Shown: positions 43,830-52,332 of the stretch, in pieces
Layout: each line of letters begins with the position of its first letter
How positions within the stretch are numbered: position 1 is the first letter of the stretch
Assembly (NCBI GenBank): GCA_964404215.1
Contig: CAYOJF010000001.1
Span: 43,029-107,028, forward strand
Direction of reading: 5' to 3'
Length of the DNA: 64,000 nucleotides
Source: Aureispira sp964404215
GTDB lineage: Bacteria; Bacteroidota; Bacteroidia; Chitinophagales; Saprospiraceae
Position numbers and translations under genes: made by a program
The notes under the pieces: model-generated
Told to the model about the DNA's origin: nothing
Databases searched by the model: none
Seen by the model: only the letters and a program-made list of their open reading frames with translations

Positions 43830-45386
43830 TTAAAAGTAATAAGACCAATTCCCTTCTGCATAGTAACGGTAGAGTACAGGATTGTGTACGGTATTGATTT
43901 GGAGTTCATTGGTATCTACAGGGACTAAATTGCCCCCAAAAGAAGTCATCATAAGCATGGCTTCTTGGTTGATCCAGCGTTTGTCCAATCCCTCAAAAAT
44001 TAGTGACTGTAATTTTTTCTTGATAGCATCACTAGGTGGCTCTGCCATCCCAATGACCCACCCCCATTCACCAAAAGTGTAAATGTGGTTATGGATAGGA
44101 ACAACATTAAATCCAGCACTAGCTACTGTCTTTTCTATTGTTCTAAATGCTTTGGTTGTATAGAAAGGACTGGCTGCTTGAGTAATAAAAACACCTCTAG
44201 GTCTTAGACGATGTTTGCAGAGCTGATAAAATTCTCTCGTATAAAGTCGATTGACATCCACACTTTTTGGATCAGGGAAATCTGCAATAATGACATCATA
44301 AAAATCTTTTACTTGCTCCAGATAGGTAAAAGCATCTGCATTGACTACTCGCAATTTAGGCGAGAAATAAGCTGCTTGATTGAGTTGTTTGAAAATAGGA
44401 TGATTTTTGCCTACATCTGTCATTTCAGGATCTAAATCTACTAGGATGATACTGTCTACATCTTCATATTTGAGTGCTTCTCGAATAGCACAGCCATCAC
44501 CAGCTCCCATGATGAGTATTTTTTTGTGGCTGGCTGCCAACTGCATCGCAGGATGTACAAGTGGCTCGTGGTAAAGCCATTCGTCAAAAGTACTGAGTTG
44601 TTTTCCTGTATTCAGATAGAGCCAATAATCTCCTTGCCACTGTGTGACTGTGATTTTTTGATAAGGAGTTTGTTTTGTGAATACTACTTTTTCTCTATAA
44701 CGACTTTGTTCGCCAAAGAGTACAATTGGCTCTGCCAAGAAAAAACCAACTCCAATAATAGCAGCAGTGATTAAGAAACCCAGTTGTAGTCGCCATTTGA
44801 TATGAGAAACGATCACATCTCGTAGAGAATAAAACAAGAGTAATGCGACTACAAAATTGACGGCACCTACCACAAATGGAGTATAAGTCAGACCTAAATA
44901 ACGAATCCCTATAAAAGCAAAAAAAAGCCCTCCAAAAAGACTGCCGTAATAGTCTTTTTCCATGACACTCGAAATATTAGACTTGAGTGCTTCATAGCGT
45001 TCGTTGATACGGGTTACCAGTGGAATTTCCATCCCAATCAACAATCCAATGGCAACAGCCATCAAATACATCACCAGCCAAAGACTCGTGGTGTAAGGCA
45101 TGATGATATAAGTTAGCAAGGCACAGCACGAAATAAGGACAGAAAGAACGAGTTCTACTCCTATAAACGTTTCTAGCAGGTGTTCTTCAAACCGTTTGCT
45201 AATACGGCTCCCAAGCCCCATCGAAAAGAGCATTAGAGAAAGTACAATGGTCCATTGAAAAACGGAATCTCCCAAAAAATAAGTAGCTAATGTGGCTAAA
45301 ACATATTCTGCGACAATACCCGATAAACCTGTGGCAAATAATGCGGCCATCAAAATCAAGGAGTTTCCTTGCTTCGTTTTCTTCAT
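43830..45386 (-). CDS. Membrane-fused spermidine-synthase-like aminopropyltransferase
   Basis: 518 residues. The first ~225 are seven or so membrane helices (starting LILMAALFATGLSGIVAEYVL), then a Rossmann-fold synthase domain. SAM-site motif ILIMGAGDGCAIREAL at 290-305 and acidic VDLDPEM at 316-322 match spermidine synthases. The catalytic segment reads YDVIIADFPDPKS (363-375) where SpeE has a D-x-TDP sequence, as in the DUF350-associated group, so the amine acceptor may differ from putrescine. Produces a polyamine-like product from decarboxylated SAM by family inference. No SAM decarboxylase lies in the window. Ends two bases after the DUF350 gene. Confidence 0.88.
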   Translation of the reverse strand: MKKTKQGNSLILMAALFATGLSGIVAEYVLATLATYFLGDSVFQWTIVLSLMLFSMGLGSRISKRFEEHLLETFIGVELVLSVLISCCALLTYIIMPYTTSLWLVMYLMAVAIGLLIGMEIPLVTRINERYEALKSNISSVMEKDYYGSLFGGLFFAFIGIRYLGLTYTPFVVGAVNFVVALLLFYSLRDVIVSHIKWRLQLGFLITAAIIGVGFFLAEPIVLFGEQSRYREKVVFTKQTPYQKITVTQWQGDYWLYLNTGKQLSTFDEWLYHEPLVHPAMQLAASHKKILIMGAGDGCAIREALKYEDVDSIILVDLDPEMTDVGKNHPIFKQLNQAAYFSPKLRVVNADAFTYLEQVKDFYDVIIADFPDPKSVDVNRLYTREFYQLCKHRLRPRGVFITQAASPFYTTKAFRTIEKTVASAGFNVVPIHNHIYTFGEWGWVIGMAEPPSDAIKKKLQSLIFEGLDKRWINQEAMLMMTSFGGNLVPVDTNELQINTVHNPVLYRYYAEGNWSYYF

Positions 45387-45388
45387 TA

Positions 45389-46249
45389 CTAAAGTGAAAT
45401 AATGATTAAAATAGAGGCACTGATATAAGCAAATGCTTCCACTAGACCAATCCCAAAGTTAGGCTCTGCTTGATGAATAAGTTCGTCTGTGATACTTCTT
45501 TTTGGTAATAATAGTTTGTCTGTTAAAAATCTAAAGATTGGAAAGGTAACTAAGGCAATACCTAATTGGATCCCAATAGCTACGATAGAATCTGCCCAAT
45601 CGGTATGTTCTATTACAATAGCATATTGAATGATATTGGCCATTCCGATCAGAAAACCAGCCATGGCAACAGCTACAGCAGCATTTCCTGTATAGATTTT
45701 CGTAAATACTTGGTAAGGCATAACTTTATTGTACAGCTGAGCCAACAAAATAAGGAGTACTTGTGCTATGAGCCAATAGGTAAGAGCAATGAAAATATGG
45801 TCTGATTCTACTGTCAGCACCCCTAGTATAATCAATCCATTAGCAACAGAATTGGCAGCCTCTATAATTCCTACGGCTACATTCTGGTTATCAACAATAT
45901 TTTTTTTGAGCTCTATTGCTCCAAAAATAAGTTTGTCATTGATCAGAATGGCTAAGTTAAGCAGCACGATTGCTCCTAATCCAAAACCAAAGGTGACCAT
46001 CAAGTCACTGGTAAGGGAAGCATGTGTTTCTCCAGCCATTGCTCCAGCAATTGCCAACAATAGTCCTACAAAATAACCTACATGGGAAACGGCAAAGGCT
46101 AAGTTATCTTTTTCTACCATTTCATCATCTACATCAATATCCCGATGAAGGAGTTGGAATAGGATTTTACCAATCAAAAATAAAGCAAAACAAACCAACA
46201 TATAGATGACTGGTTCGCCCCAATAACTAAACTTTAAGTACTCTTCCAT
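45389..46249 (-). CDS. DUF350 membrane protein, tandem-duplicated
   Basis: 286 residues, about eight membrane helices in two repeated halves (FAVSHVGYFVGLLLAIAGAM near residue 52 and AVAVAMAGFLIGMANIIQYA near residue 190). DUF350 (YjfL) proteins recur beside spermidine-synthase-like and DUF4178 genes in many phyla. The membrane function is unknown; a role in housing or transporting the polyamine-like product is inference. Two bases separate it from the synthase, and a 94-bp gap with a 15-bp hairpin (46279-46319) separates it from the preceding gene. Confidence 0.87.
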   Translation of the reverse strand: MEEYLKFSYWGEPVIYMLVCFALFLIGKILFQLLHRDIDVDDEMVEKDNLAFAVSHVGYFVGLLLAIAGAMAGETHASLTSDLMVTFGFGLGAIVLLNLAILINDKLIFGAIELKKNIVDNQNVAVGIIEAANSVANGLIILGVLTVESDHIFIALTYWLIAQVLLILLAQLYNKVMPYQVFTKIYTGNAAVAVAMAGFLIGMANIIQYAIVIEHTDWADSIVAIGIQLGIALVTFPIFRFLTDKLLLPKRSITDELIHQAEPNFGIGLVEAFAYISASILIIISL

Positions 46250-46278
46250 TTGTATTTTAATCTACATATTACTAATTC

Positions 46279-46319
46279 AGCTAATTGCAAACTACGTTAA
46301 GAGCAGTTTGCAATTAGCT
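46279..46319. repeat. 15-bp perfect hairpin inside the polyamine-like operon
   Basis: AGCTAATTGCAAACT (46279-46293) and AGTTTGCAATTAGCT (46305-46319) are perfect inverted repeats around an 11-base loop. No T-run follows on the coding (minus) strand, so it is less likely to be a plain terminator and more likely an attenuator, processing or stability site between the upstream gene and DUF350. Confidence 0.6.
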
Positions 46320-46343
46320 CTATTATTCTAAACATTAATGGGG

Positions 46344-47126
46344 TTATTTACCACCACCACCACCACCACGAGACCATCTTTTAGTACGCCCGAAGGTGTT
46401 TGTTTGGTTACTGTAAGTACCATATCTTCTCCTTCCTAGCACTGTCATAGCTCCATAGTATACAATTCCCCTATTGTGATAATTACGAGCTGTTTGATGA
46501 TCTTTTTTATAAATCTTACCAGCAGGTATTTGCAATAATGGACGGATATATTTGTATTTAGGATAAAAATTCCAATAATACTTAGGATCTGATGGAGCAG
46601 CTCCTGGCATAACATAGCTAAATGTTGTGTCCAATACAGTTGTTGTCCCATCAGGATTAGAAGAAGTCGGTCTTGGAACGACTCTTTCTGTCAGATTAGA
46701 AACGTAAGGTGTTGTCATATTGCCCCAACCACCATACTTAGGGTTGCCAACATAGTTGGTGTAGCCAGGAGGAGTTACAGTACGATGAATCTTACCTGTA
46801 CTATCTTTAGCAGCTACTTCCATCCCTAAGCTATTTTCGTGTTGCCAAAAATAACTAGAAGGAACTTGGTACCAAGCTGTTTCCTTGGCTACTATTTTAC
46901 CATTGACCTCTTTGATGACACGGTATTGATGGCGGTAGGTTTTGGATAGAAAACCATTTTTTTCCATATCAAATAGAAGTACCGTAAACAGAGGTGTATC
47001 TTTTTGTTTCGCAATCACTGCTCCAAGTGGATCTTTGGTTGCTTTAGATTCGTTAATACTATTTAGAAATTTGGATACACCAAAAAATCCTAAAATAGTC
47101 AACAATAGAATCCATCCACATCCCAA
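46344..47126 (-). CDS. Small membrane-anchored protein with glycine-rich C-terminus
   Basis: 260 residues from the TTG at 47126. N-terminal hydrophobic helix (about 4-17) and a beta-rich extracytoplasmic domain with TAWYQVPSSYFWQ and a YGGWG segment, ending in RWSRGGGGGGK. Reading frame: just before this start, the same frame is open back to the stop of the DUF4178 gene and codes for Arg/Lys-rich RPRRRGKG, which would suit an N-terminus before a membrane helix. A single-base deletion would join an ATG at the preceding stop (ATGAAGG to ATGAGG) to this frame. So the true start is uncertain. Function unknown. Confidence 0.65.
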   Translation of the reverse strand: MGCGWILLLTILGFFGVSKFLNSINESKATKDPLGAVIAKQKDTPLFTVLLFDMEKNGFLSKTYRHQYRVIKEVNGKIVAKETAWYQVPSSYFWQHENSLGMEVAAKDSTGKIHRTVTPPGYTNYVGNPKYGGWGNMTTPYVSNLTERVVPRPTSSNPDGTTTVLDTTFSYVMPGAAPSDPKYYWNFYPKYKYIRPLLQIPAGKIYKKDHQTARNYHNRGIVYYGAMTVLGRRRYGTYSNQTNTFGRTKRWSRGGGGGGK

Positions 47127-47150
47127 ACCTTTACCCCTGCGTCGTGGCCT

Positions 47151-47693
47151 TCATTTACTTTGGATGATATTAGAAATAGCATGTTCCTTGAGGTAAACGC
47201 CTGTATAGCATTCGATAGAATTGTCTTCCCACTTAGAGACATAGACAAATTTACTATTATCACTATTGACATATTCCCACCCCATGAAACTTGCCCAATC
47301 TTGGAGATTATCATCGGTGAATTCACCTTGGGATTGCTCTTTGAGCATATATTCCTCTCCATTCCAGTTTAGTTTGGCAATCGGTTGTCCTTTGGCTACA
47401 CTCGTACGAAGCCGTTCATCTACCTGATTGATATTAGCCTCTTGGCTCATACTGAGTAACAAGCTATTGCTATCAGATACGTTTAGAAACTTAGTTTCAG
47501 AACCAGAACGTATTTTATATTCTTTAGCAATATAACCAGCATATTTATAGGTGTAGGAAGCGATTACTTCCCAACTATCCAAGTCGTAGTCTAAGATATA
47601 CCTTGGTTTCAAATCATGCACCGATAAATTGACATTAGGTACAGGAGTTTCTTCTTTTTTTGATCCAAACAAGTTGGCTAGCCATTTAAACAT
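47151..47693 (-). CDS. DUF4178 protein
   Basis: 180 residues. Soluble, with SWEVIASYTYKYAGYIAKEYKI, SETKFLNVSDSN and the C-terminal KWEDNSIECYTGVYL, matching the DUF4178 beta-rich fold. Such proteins are repeatedly encoded with DUF350 and spermidine-synthase-like genes, so it belongs to the polyamine-like locus even though its own activity is unknown. No membrane segment or catalytic motif is clear. The stop is 24 bp from the next start. Confidence 0.82.
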   Translation of the reverse strand: MFKWLANLFGSKKEETPVPNVNLSVHDLKPRYILDYDLDSWEVIASYTYKYAGYIAKEYKIRSGSETKFLNVSDSNSLLLSMSQEANINQVDERLRTSVAKGQPIAKLNWNGEEYMLKEQSQGEFTDDNLQDWASFMGWEYVNSDNSKFVYVSKWEDNSIECYTGVYLKEHAISNIIQSK

Positions 47694-47714
47694 AATTATA
47701 GTTGGGTTTGTCTG

Positions 47715-48698
47715 TTATTTACTTACAATAAATCTTTTTGCTTGACGAATGCCTTTAGGCGAGGTAAATATCACAATATAAATCCCACTTGCCAAATCAT
47801 CGTCTAAATAAAAGTTACCTTCTGGATTTAATTCAAATAATTGTATGAAATAAGTCCCTGTTACATTGGTAATCGTCATATCAATCTGTTCTCCTGTATA
47901 AAACTTGTAGTGTATCGTAGGAGTATGGTGTAGTCGTGTATCAACATGAATGTGATTTTTGGGAGAAACCAATGTTGTGACTGAAGTAGTAGAGGTACTC
48001 GAAAATACGGTGAAATCATTGGTGTTTTCCATCAATGTCATTTCTTCAAGAGTCGTATTGCTAGCTTGTCCCATGGTTACCAAGTCAATTTCCCCTATCC
48101 ATTTGGATATATCAGCCATTAGGTTGATCTGAAGAATTCCGTTAGAGGTGCTTGCCTCCGTTTCTATCGAAACATTTTCTAGCATTTGATTATCTGCTGG
48201 CAAAAAACGAAAAGGCAGGTCAGGTATATTATCTTGATCGCTATCAATCATACCCTCTAAGGCTACAAAAATATAGCTGTTCTGACTGGTGGAATACATG
48301 GGCTGTGATTGCAAACCTAATGCATGACCATTTGGGTAGTCTGAAGGAGTGGTCTGATTGGAAGAAAAATCTATTCCTAAATCAAAAGCAATGTTTTCTA
48401 GAGCATTAATTGGAATCGGTGACGTTCCTAGATCGTAGTTGCCTTTTTGTCCATTGAGTAAAAAATACTGATTGGGTAAACGGGTTAGCTGACCACCATC
48501 ATGTGTCAGTTCAACATTGGAAATATAATACTGTACCCGATCAATTTGGAGGACTTGGCCACTATTATTGACATACAACTGTCCAATGGCAAAAGTAGAC
48601 TTACTAAACCGATGGTCAATATTAAGTTGTATAGCTGTCTGAGCTTCTACCGTCAGACCTAAAATACAGAATATATAGAGTAGGTAAAGTTTATTCAT
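47715..48698 (-). CDS. MbnP-like exported protein with T9SS sorting tail
   Basis: 327 residues. Signal peptide (1-19, ending VEAQ). The MbnP-like core (about 22-225) shows RVQYYISNVELTHDGGQLTRL and a late ALEGMIDSDQD; MbnP partners methanobactin in copper uptake in methanotrophs, but Bacteroidota relatives have no proven copper role. C-terminal ~80 residues (from VSPKNHIHVD, DLASGIYIVIFTSPKG to FIVSK) match type A T9SS sorting domains, so the protein is exported to the surface. A few His residues (HIH, LHH) lie before the tail. It is 21 bp upstream of the DUF4178 gene on the same strand, but a shared function is uncertain. Confidence 0.78.
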   Translation of the reverse strand: MNKLYLLYIFCILGLTVEAQTAIQLNIDHRFSKSTFAIGQLYVNNSGQVLQIDRVQYYISNVELTHDGGQLTRLPNQYFLLNGQKGNYDLGTSPIPINALENIAFDLGIDFSSNQTTPSDYPNGHALGLQSQPMYSTSQNSYIFVALEGMIDSDQDNIPDLPFRFLPADNQMLENVSIETEASTSNGILQINLMADISKWIGEIDLVTMGQASNTTLEEMTLMENTNDFTVFSSTSTTSVTTLVSPKNHIHVDTRLHHTPTIHYKFYTGEQIDMTITNVTGTYFIQLFELNPEGNFYLDDDLASGIYIVIFTSPKGIRQAKRFIVSK

Positions 48699-48780
48699 AG
48701 ATAATCATTGTGTTTGATGATTCGATTATATCTAATATACAATTTTTTTTACCTTCTAAAAGACTATATGATGGAGTGTC

Positions 48781-50364
48781 TTAATCTTTAACAGTTTTAT
48801 TTTCTTGAGATTGATAGAATTTTTTCTGCTTTTCAAGCTCCAAATGATTTTCTACAAAGTCAAGTCCTTTTTGCCAATGGGTATGTATTAAACTTATTAA
48901 TCGTAGGGCATCTAGATTAGCTTCCCGCACAAAATAAGCGATATTTTTAGTCAGAGTCTTTTCCGAAAGGGTTGGTTTGAGTTGCTTTTTGCTACGTAAG
49001 GCGGCATTGGTTTGAGCAGAAAAATGAACACCAAATAAATGCCTAATCAGTCGTTTGATAGTTAGATTAGATTGGGTTTTGTAGACCCAGAAAATGACTT
49101 CTTTGAGCACAGTAGGCAAGCCACCTGCTTGTACCAACTCTAATCCAAGTAGTATGGTCGGAGGGTTGTTAGAGAGTAAAAGCGTTCGTATATGGATTAC
49201 AGTTTCATCTTCTTGGGCTAAATTAGAGAGGTAAGTAGGTGCTACTTTGTCTAGGTATTGGAGTAGTATTTTTTCAGTGATTAGGGTGGCATTGGGAGCT
49301 ATGTCAAGCCACTGGTGCACCTTGGCACCTAGTCCAATGATAATATAATTGGTTTGAGCTGTTACTTTATTGCCAAGCATAAAGTTTTGAGAATGGAGTC
49401 GTTGTTTTAAGACGGTAAGTTTTCCTTTTAGAGTGCCCTTGAGCACGATTTTGCTACCATTAGGGAGTTTATCTAAAGATTGGAAACGCCGATTTAATAC
49501 TTCTAATGCTAATGTTGGTAGAGTAGGAATTGGAGTATCTAAAATAGTGAACAGTTGCTCTTGTGAATAGGTACTCAATTGATTATGGTTTGTAATACTC
49601 TTCAATAAGAGCGTTTGTGTGGTTATAGGTGGTGCTTCTTTTTGGATGAAAGTCAGTAGAGATTGAAAGAGGGTGATTTTGAGCTTATCTTTTTCTCGAA
49701 TAGTGGTGATTTTTAGGGTTGGAATATGAGCTAAAGCAAGTGTTTCTGGAGGAAGTAAGGCGAGTGCACTGGCAGGAATAGCAAGATGGACCAAATGTGG
49801 CAAGTCCAATAGAACCATAGGAAAGTCCTTAATGGGATTATCATCCAATAACAACTCTTGTAGTCCTTGTATGAAAGCTATTTGAAGAGGAATAAGCGTG
49901 ATTTGATTTTTGGTTAATACCAAACGAGTGAGATTGGGTTGAAAAACGCTAGCAGGGATAGTTGAAAAACTAGAAAGACAGTTGTGTAAAACTAGAGACT
50001 GTAGTGATGGGAGAGTAGGTAGTTTGTTCCAGTTGGTTTGTTTTAGGAACGGACAGTTTCTAAATGTAAGTTGCTTTATAGCAATAAAATATTCAAAACC
50101 ACTGGGTAAAGTCTTGCTTCCTTCAAATATCACTTCTTCCAAATGCTCTAAATATTCTAGTTCGTCGGGGATAAATTTTAACCGAGTACAGTTCGTGATA
50201 CGAAGAATTTTCAAATCATGTAATAGCGTGATTTCAGAGGGAATAGTTTCGAGATAGAAGCAGTTTTTGATTGTAAATTCTAGTCGATTAGTAGATGTTT
50301 TCTGTTCTTGTATATGAATCGACTCAACAACCTTTTGATAATCTTTTAATGCTTGTGGGGTCAT
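48781..50364 (-). CDS. Leucine-rich repeat protein with BRCT-like and HEAT-like segments
   Basis: 527 residues. LRRs occupy about 30-225 (LKILRITNCTRLKFIP, LVLTKNQITLIPLQIAF, LLLDDNPIKDFPMVLLDL). After a helical linker, residues 301-372 read GSKIVLKGTLKGKLTVLKQR then GNKVTAQTNYIIIGLGAK, a pattern like the first half of a BRCT domain (GTL, GGKV, TNYIIIG). Residues ~393-450 (LLLSNNPPTILLGLELVQAG) resemble the HEAT-like motif at the N-terminus of the divergent LRR gene. No signal peptide. Cytoplasmic protein-binding scaffold is the likely role; the target is unknown. Confidence 0.78.
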   Translation of the reverse strand: MTPQALKDYQKVVESIHIQEQKTSTNRLEFTIKNCFYLETIPSEITLLHDLKILRITNCTRLKFIPDELEYLEHLEEVIFEGSKTLPSGFEYFIAIKQLTFRNCPFLKQTNWNKLPTLPSLQSLVLHNCLSSFSTIPASVFQPNLTRLVLTKNQITLIPLQIAFIQGLQELLLDDNPIKDFPMVLLDLPHLVHLAIPASALALLPPETLALAHIPTLKITTIREKDKLKITLFQSLLTFIQKEAPPITTQTLLLKSITNHNQLSTYSQEQLFTILDTPIPTLPTLALEVLNRRFQSLDKLPNGSKIVLKGTLKGKLTVLKQRLHSQNFMLGNKVTAQTNYIIIGLGAKVHQWLDIAPNATLITEKILLQYLDKVAPTYLSNLAQEDETVIHIRTLLLSNNPPTILLGLELVQAGGLPTVLKEVIFWVYKTQSNLTIKRLIRHLFGVHFSAQTNAALRSKKQLKPTLSEKTLTKNIAYFVREANLDALRLISLIHTHWQKGLDFVENHLELEKQKKFYQSQENKTVKD

Positions 50365-50522
50365 AGTCGAAAAAAGTAGTTAGCGAACATTTAGTATAGG
50401 AGGTATTTTAGTTTTTGTATGAACTAAAAATCCTACAACCATCGTTTTTTTATTTAAAAGTAGTAGATTTAGAATATAAATCCAATCTTTTAAACGCTTA
50501 GGATAATAATACTTACCTCATA

Positions 50523-51329
50523 ATGAGGTATCATCCTTCCCAAACACTACTCTCAAAAATTATGGCTGATGTAGATTATGACGCTATACTCGAAATGCTT
50601 CGCAGCCCTGAGGAGACGAATCACGAAATAGCACTACAAATACTGGCATCAGTAGGTCCCATCAGACATATAGGGCTCGCTCAGATCTTGAGCCAGACCC
50701 CTTCATATTTATTCCGTAGTTTTGAGAATGAATGGAAGGTTTTGTTAGAATTAATTCGAAAAATAGAATACCGCTACCAAAATATCCCTGAATTGCCTCA
50801 AAACATTCATTGGATGAAACAATTGGAGGTGTTATCGTTGAGTCACTGTACACTCAATAGTATACCTACACAAGTAGGACAATTGCATCAGCTCGAAAAA
50901 TTGATTCTGAATTATAATGTACTCAAGGAGATTCCTAAAGAAATAGCTCAACTCAAACATCTCAAAGAATTGTCGTTAGTAGGAAACGCCTTAGAGATTT
51001 TTCCTGCTATTATAGGAGAACTGGAACAACTCGAAATACTTTCTTTGATAGATAATCAAATCAAAGTACTACCACGCTCTATTGCTCGATTGTATAATAT
51101 CAAAAAATTAATTTTGCGTAGCAATCAATTAACTGACTTACCTATTGAACTTGGATTCCTAGAAAATTTGGAAACACTTGATTTGGCGGAAAATAACATC
51201 ACTCGCTTACCTGGTTCTATTGCTGCACTTCAGAAATTGAATATTTTATATTTGCAAAACAATCCTATCTCTAAGCGAGAAAAGCAAAAGATCAGCCATA
51301 CCCTTCAGGATACCATTATTTATTTTTAA
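50523..51329 (+). CDS. Cytoplasmic leucine-rich repeat protein
   Basis: 268 residues, no signal peptide. N-terminal helical part (about 15-60, MLRSPEETNHEIALQILASVGPI) resembles the HEAT-like segment of the divergent LRR protein. From about residue 98 there are seven regular 23-residue LRRs of the LxxLxLxxNxLxxIPxxIxxL type (LILNYNVLKEIPKEIAQL, LDLAENNITRLPGSIAAL). Such proteins mediate protein contacts. Divergent from the other LRR gene across a 158-bp gap, and convergent with fabI over a shared terminator. Confidence 0.82.
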   Translation: MRYHPSQTLLSKIMADVDYDAILEMLRSPEETNHEIALQILASVGPIRHIGLAQILSQTPSYLFRSFENEWKVLLELIRKIEYRYQNIPELPQNIHWMKQLEVLSLSHCTLNSIPTQVGQLHQLEKLILNYNVLKEIPKEIAQLKHLKELSLVGNALEIFPAIIGELEQLEILSLIDNQIKVLPRSIARLYNIKKLILRSNQLTDLPIELGFLENLETLDLAENNITRLPGSIAALQKLNILYLQNNPISKREKQKISHTLQDTIIYF

Positions 51330-51349
51330 GATGGGAGTAGATTTACAGA

Positions 51350-51412
51350 ACTTAAAAGAACAAAAAAAGGATTAGAGGGCTTGCCTCTAATCCTTTTTTT
51401 GTTCTTTTAAGT
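51350..51412. terminator. Bidirectional terminator between the LRR gene and fabI
   Basis: A 29-bp perfect inverted repeat (51350-51378 with 51384-51412) around a GCTTG loop. The central GGATTAGAGG/CCTCTAATCC is flanked by seven A and seven T, and the outer arms extend it. It is the longest perfect hairpin seen in the window. Confidence 0.93.
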
Positions 51413-51441
51413 CTATATTTTACCACTGTAGAGTGGTTGTT

Positions 51442-52236
51442 TTACAATGCTTTAGGGTTCATACCCATACTAGAGAATCCTCCATCATGGAATAAGTTCT
51501 GCATGGTCACGTATCTGGTGTAGTCTGAAAATAAACTAATACAATATTGAGCACAAGCATCAGAAGAAGCATTACCTAGCGGAGACATATTTTCTGCATA
51601 CTGCCAGAAATCATCAAATCCTTCGATTCCACTTCCTGCTGTAGTTACTGTTGGAGATTGTGAAATGGTGTTGACACGTACATTATTCTTTTCTCCATAA
51701 TGGTAACCAAAAGAGCGAGCAAAAGACTCCAAAAGAGCTTTAGCTTCTGCCATTTCTCCATAATGAGGGAAAATACGTTGTGCCCCAATATAAGTCAGTG
51801 CTAAGATCGATCCCCATTCATTCATAGCATCCATGTTGTAAAGCGATTGCATGAGTTTGTGAAACGATAGAGCAGAAATATCAAAAGACTTCTGCATAAA
51901 ATCATGATTAGAAGCCGTGTAAGGTTTGTTTTTACGAATATTGAGCGACATTCCAATGGAATGCAGTACAAAATCTAATTTCCCAAACTTTTCAACACTT
52001 TTAGTGATTAGGTTTTCCAAATCTTCTATACGAGTAGCATCGGCAGGAATAGCTTCACAGTTCAGTTTTTCGGCTAATGTTTTGATATTAGAATCTCCTC
52101 GCATACGGAAAGCGACAGGGGCATTCGTCAATATGATTTCAGCACCTTCTGCTACACATTGTTCTGCTACTTTCCAGGCAATTGATTTATCGTCTAATGC
52201 TCCGAAAATGATACCTTTTTTACCTTTTAGAATCAT
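51442..52236 (-). CDS. fabI: Enoyl-[acyl-carrier-protein] reductase, FabI type
   Basis: 264 residues. SDR fold: GKKGIIFGALDDKSIAWKVAEQ at the N-terminus (nucleotide loop), LDFVLHSIGMSL, and the Tyr-x6-Lys pair YGEMAEAKALLESFAR (Y then K at +7), the FabI catalytic spacing. SQSPTVTTAGSGIEGF replaces the usual SSGPIRTLAASGI-type substrate loop of many FabI proteins, as seen in other Bacteroidota. Final step of each fatty-acid elongation cycle, using NADH. Standalone gene with terminator. Confidence 0.95.
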   Translation of the reverse strand: MILKGKKGIIFGALDDKSIAWKVAEQCVAEGAEIILTNAPVAFRMRGDSNIKTLAEKLNCEAIPADATRIEDLENLITKSVEKFGKLDFVLHSIGMSLNIRKNKPYTASNHDFMQKSFDISALSFHKLMQSLYNMDAMNEWGSILALTYIGAQRIFPHYGEMAEAKALLESFARSFGYHYGEKNNVRVNTISQSPTVTTAGSGIEGFDDFWQYAENMSPLGNASSDACAQYCISLFSDYTRYVTMQNLFHDGGFSSMGMNPKAL

Positions 52237-52332
52237 GATTTATTATCTATTTTAGATGGGTAAATGTTTATTTTAGACTGCAATATTACACATAAGCGGT
52301 TAAATTTCCTTATTTCGGAAGTGCTTTAGTGT

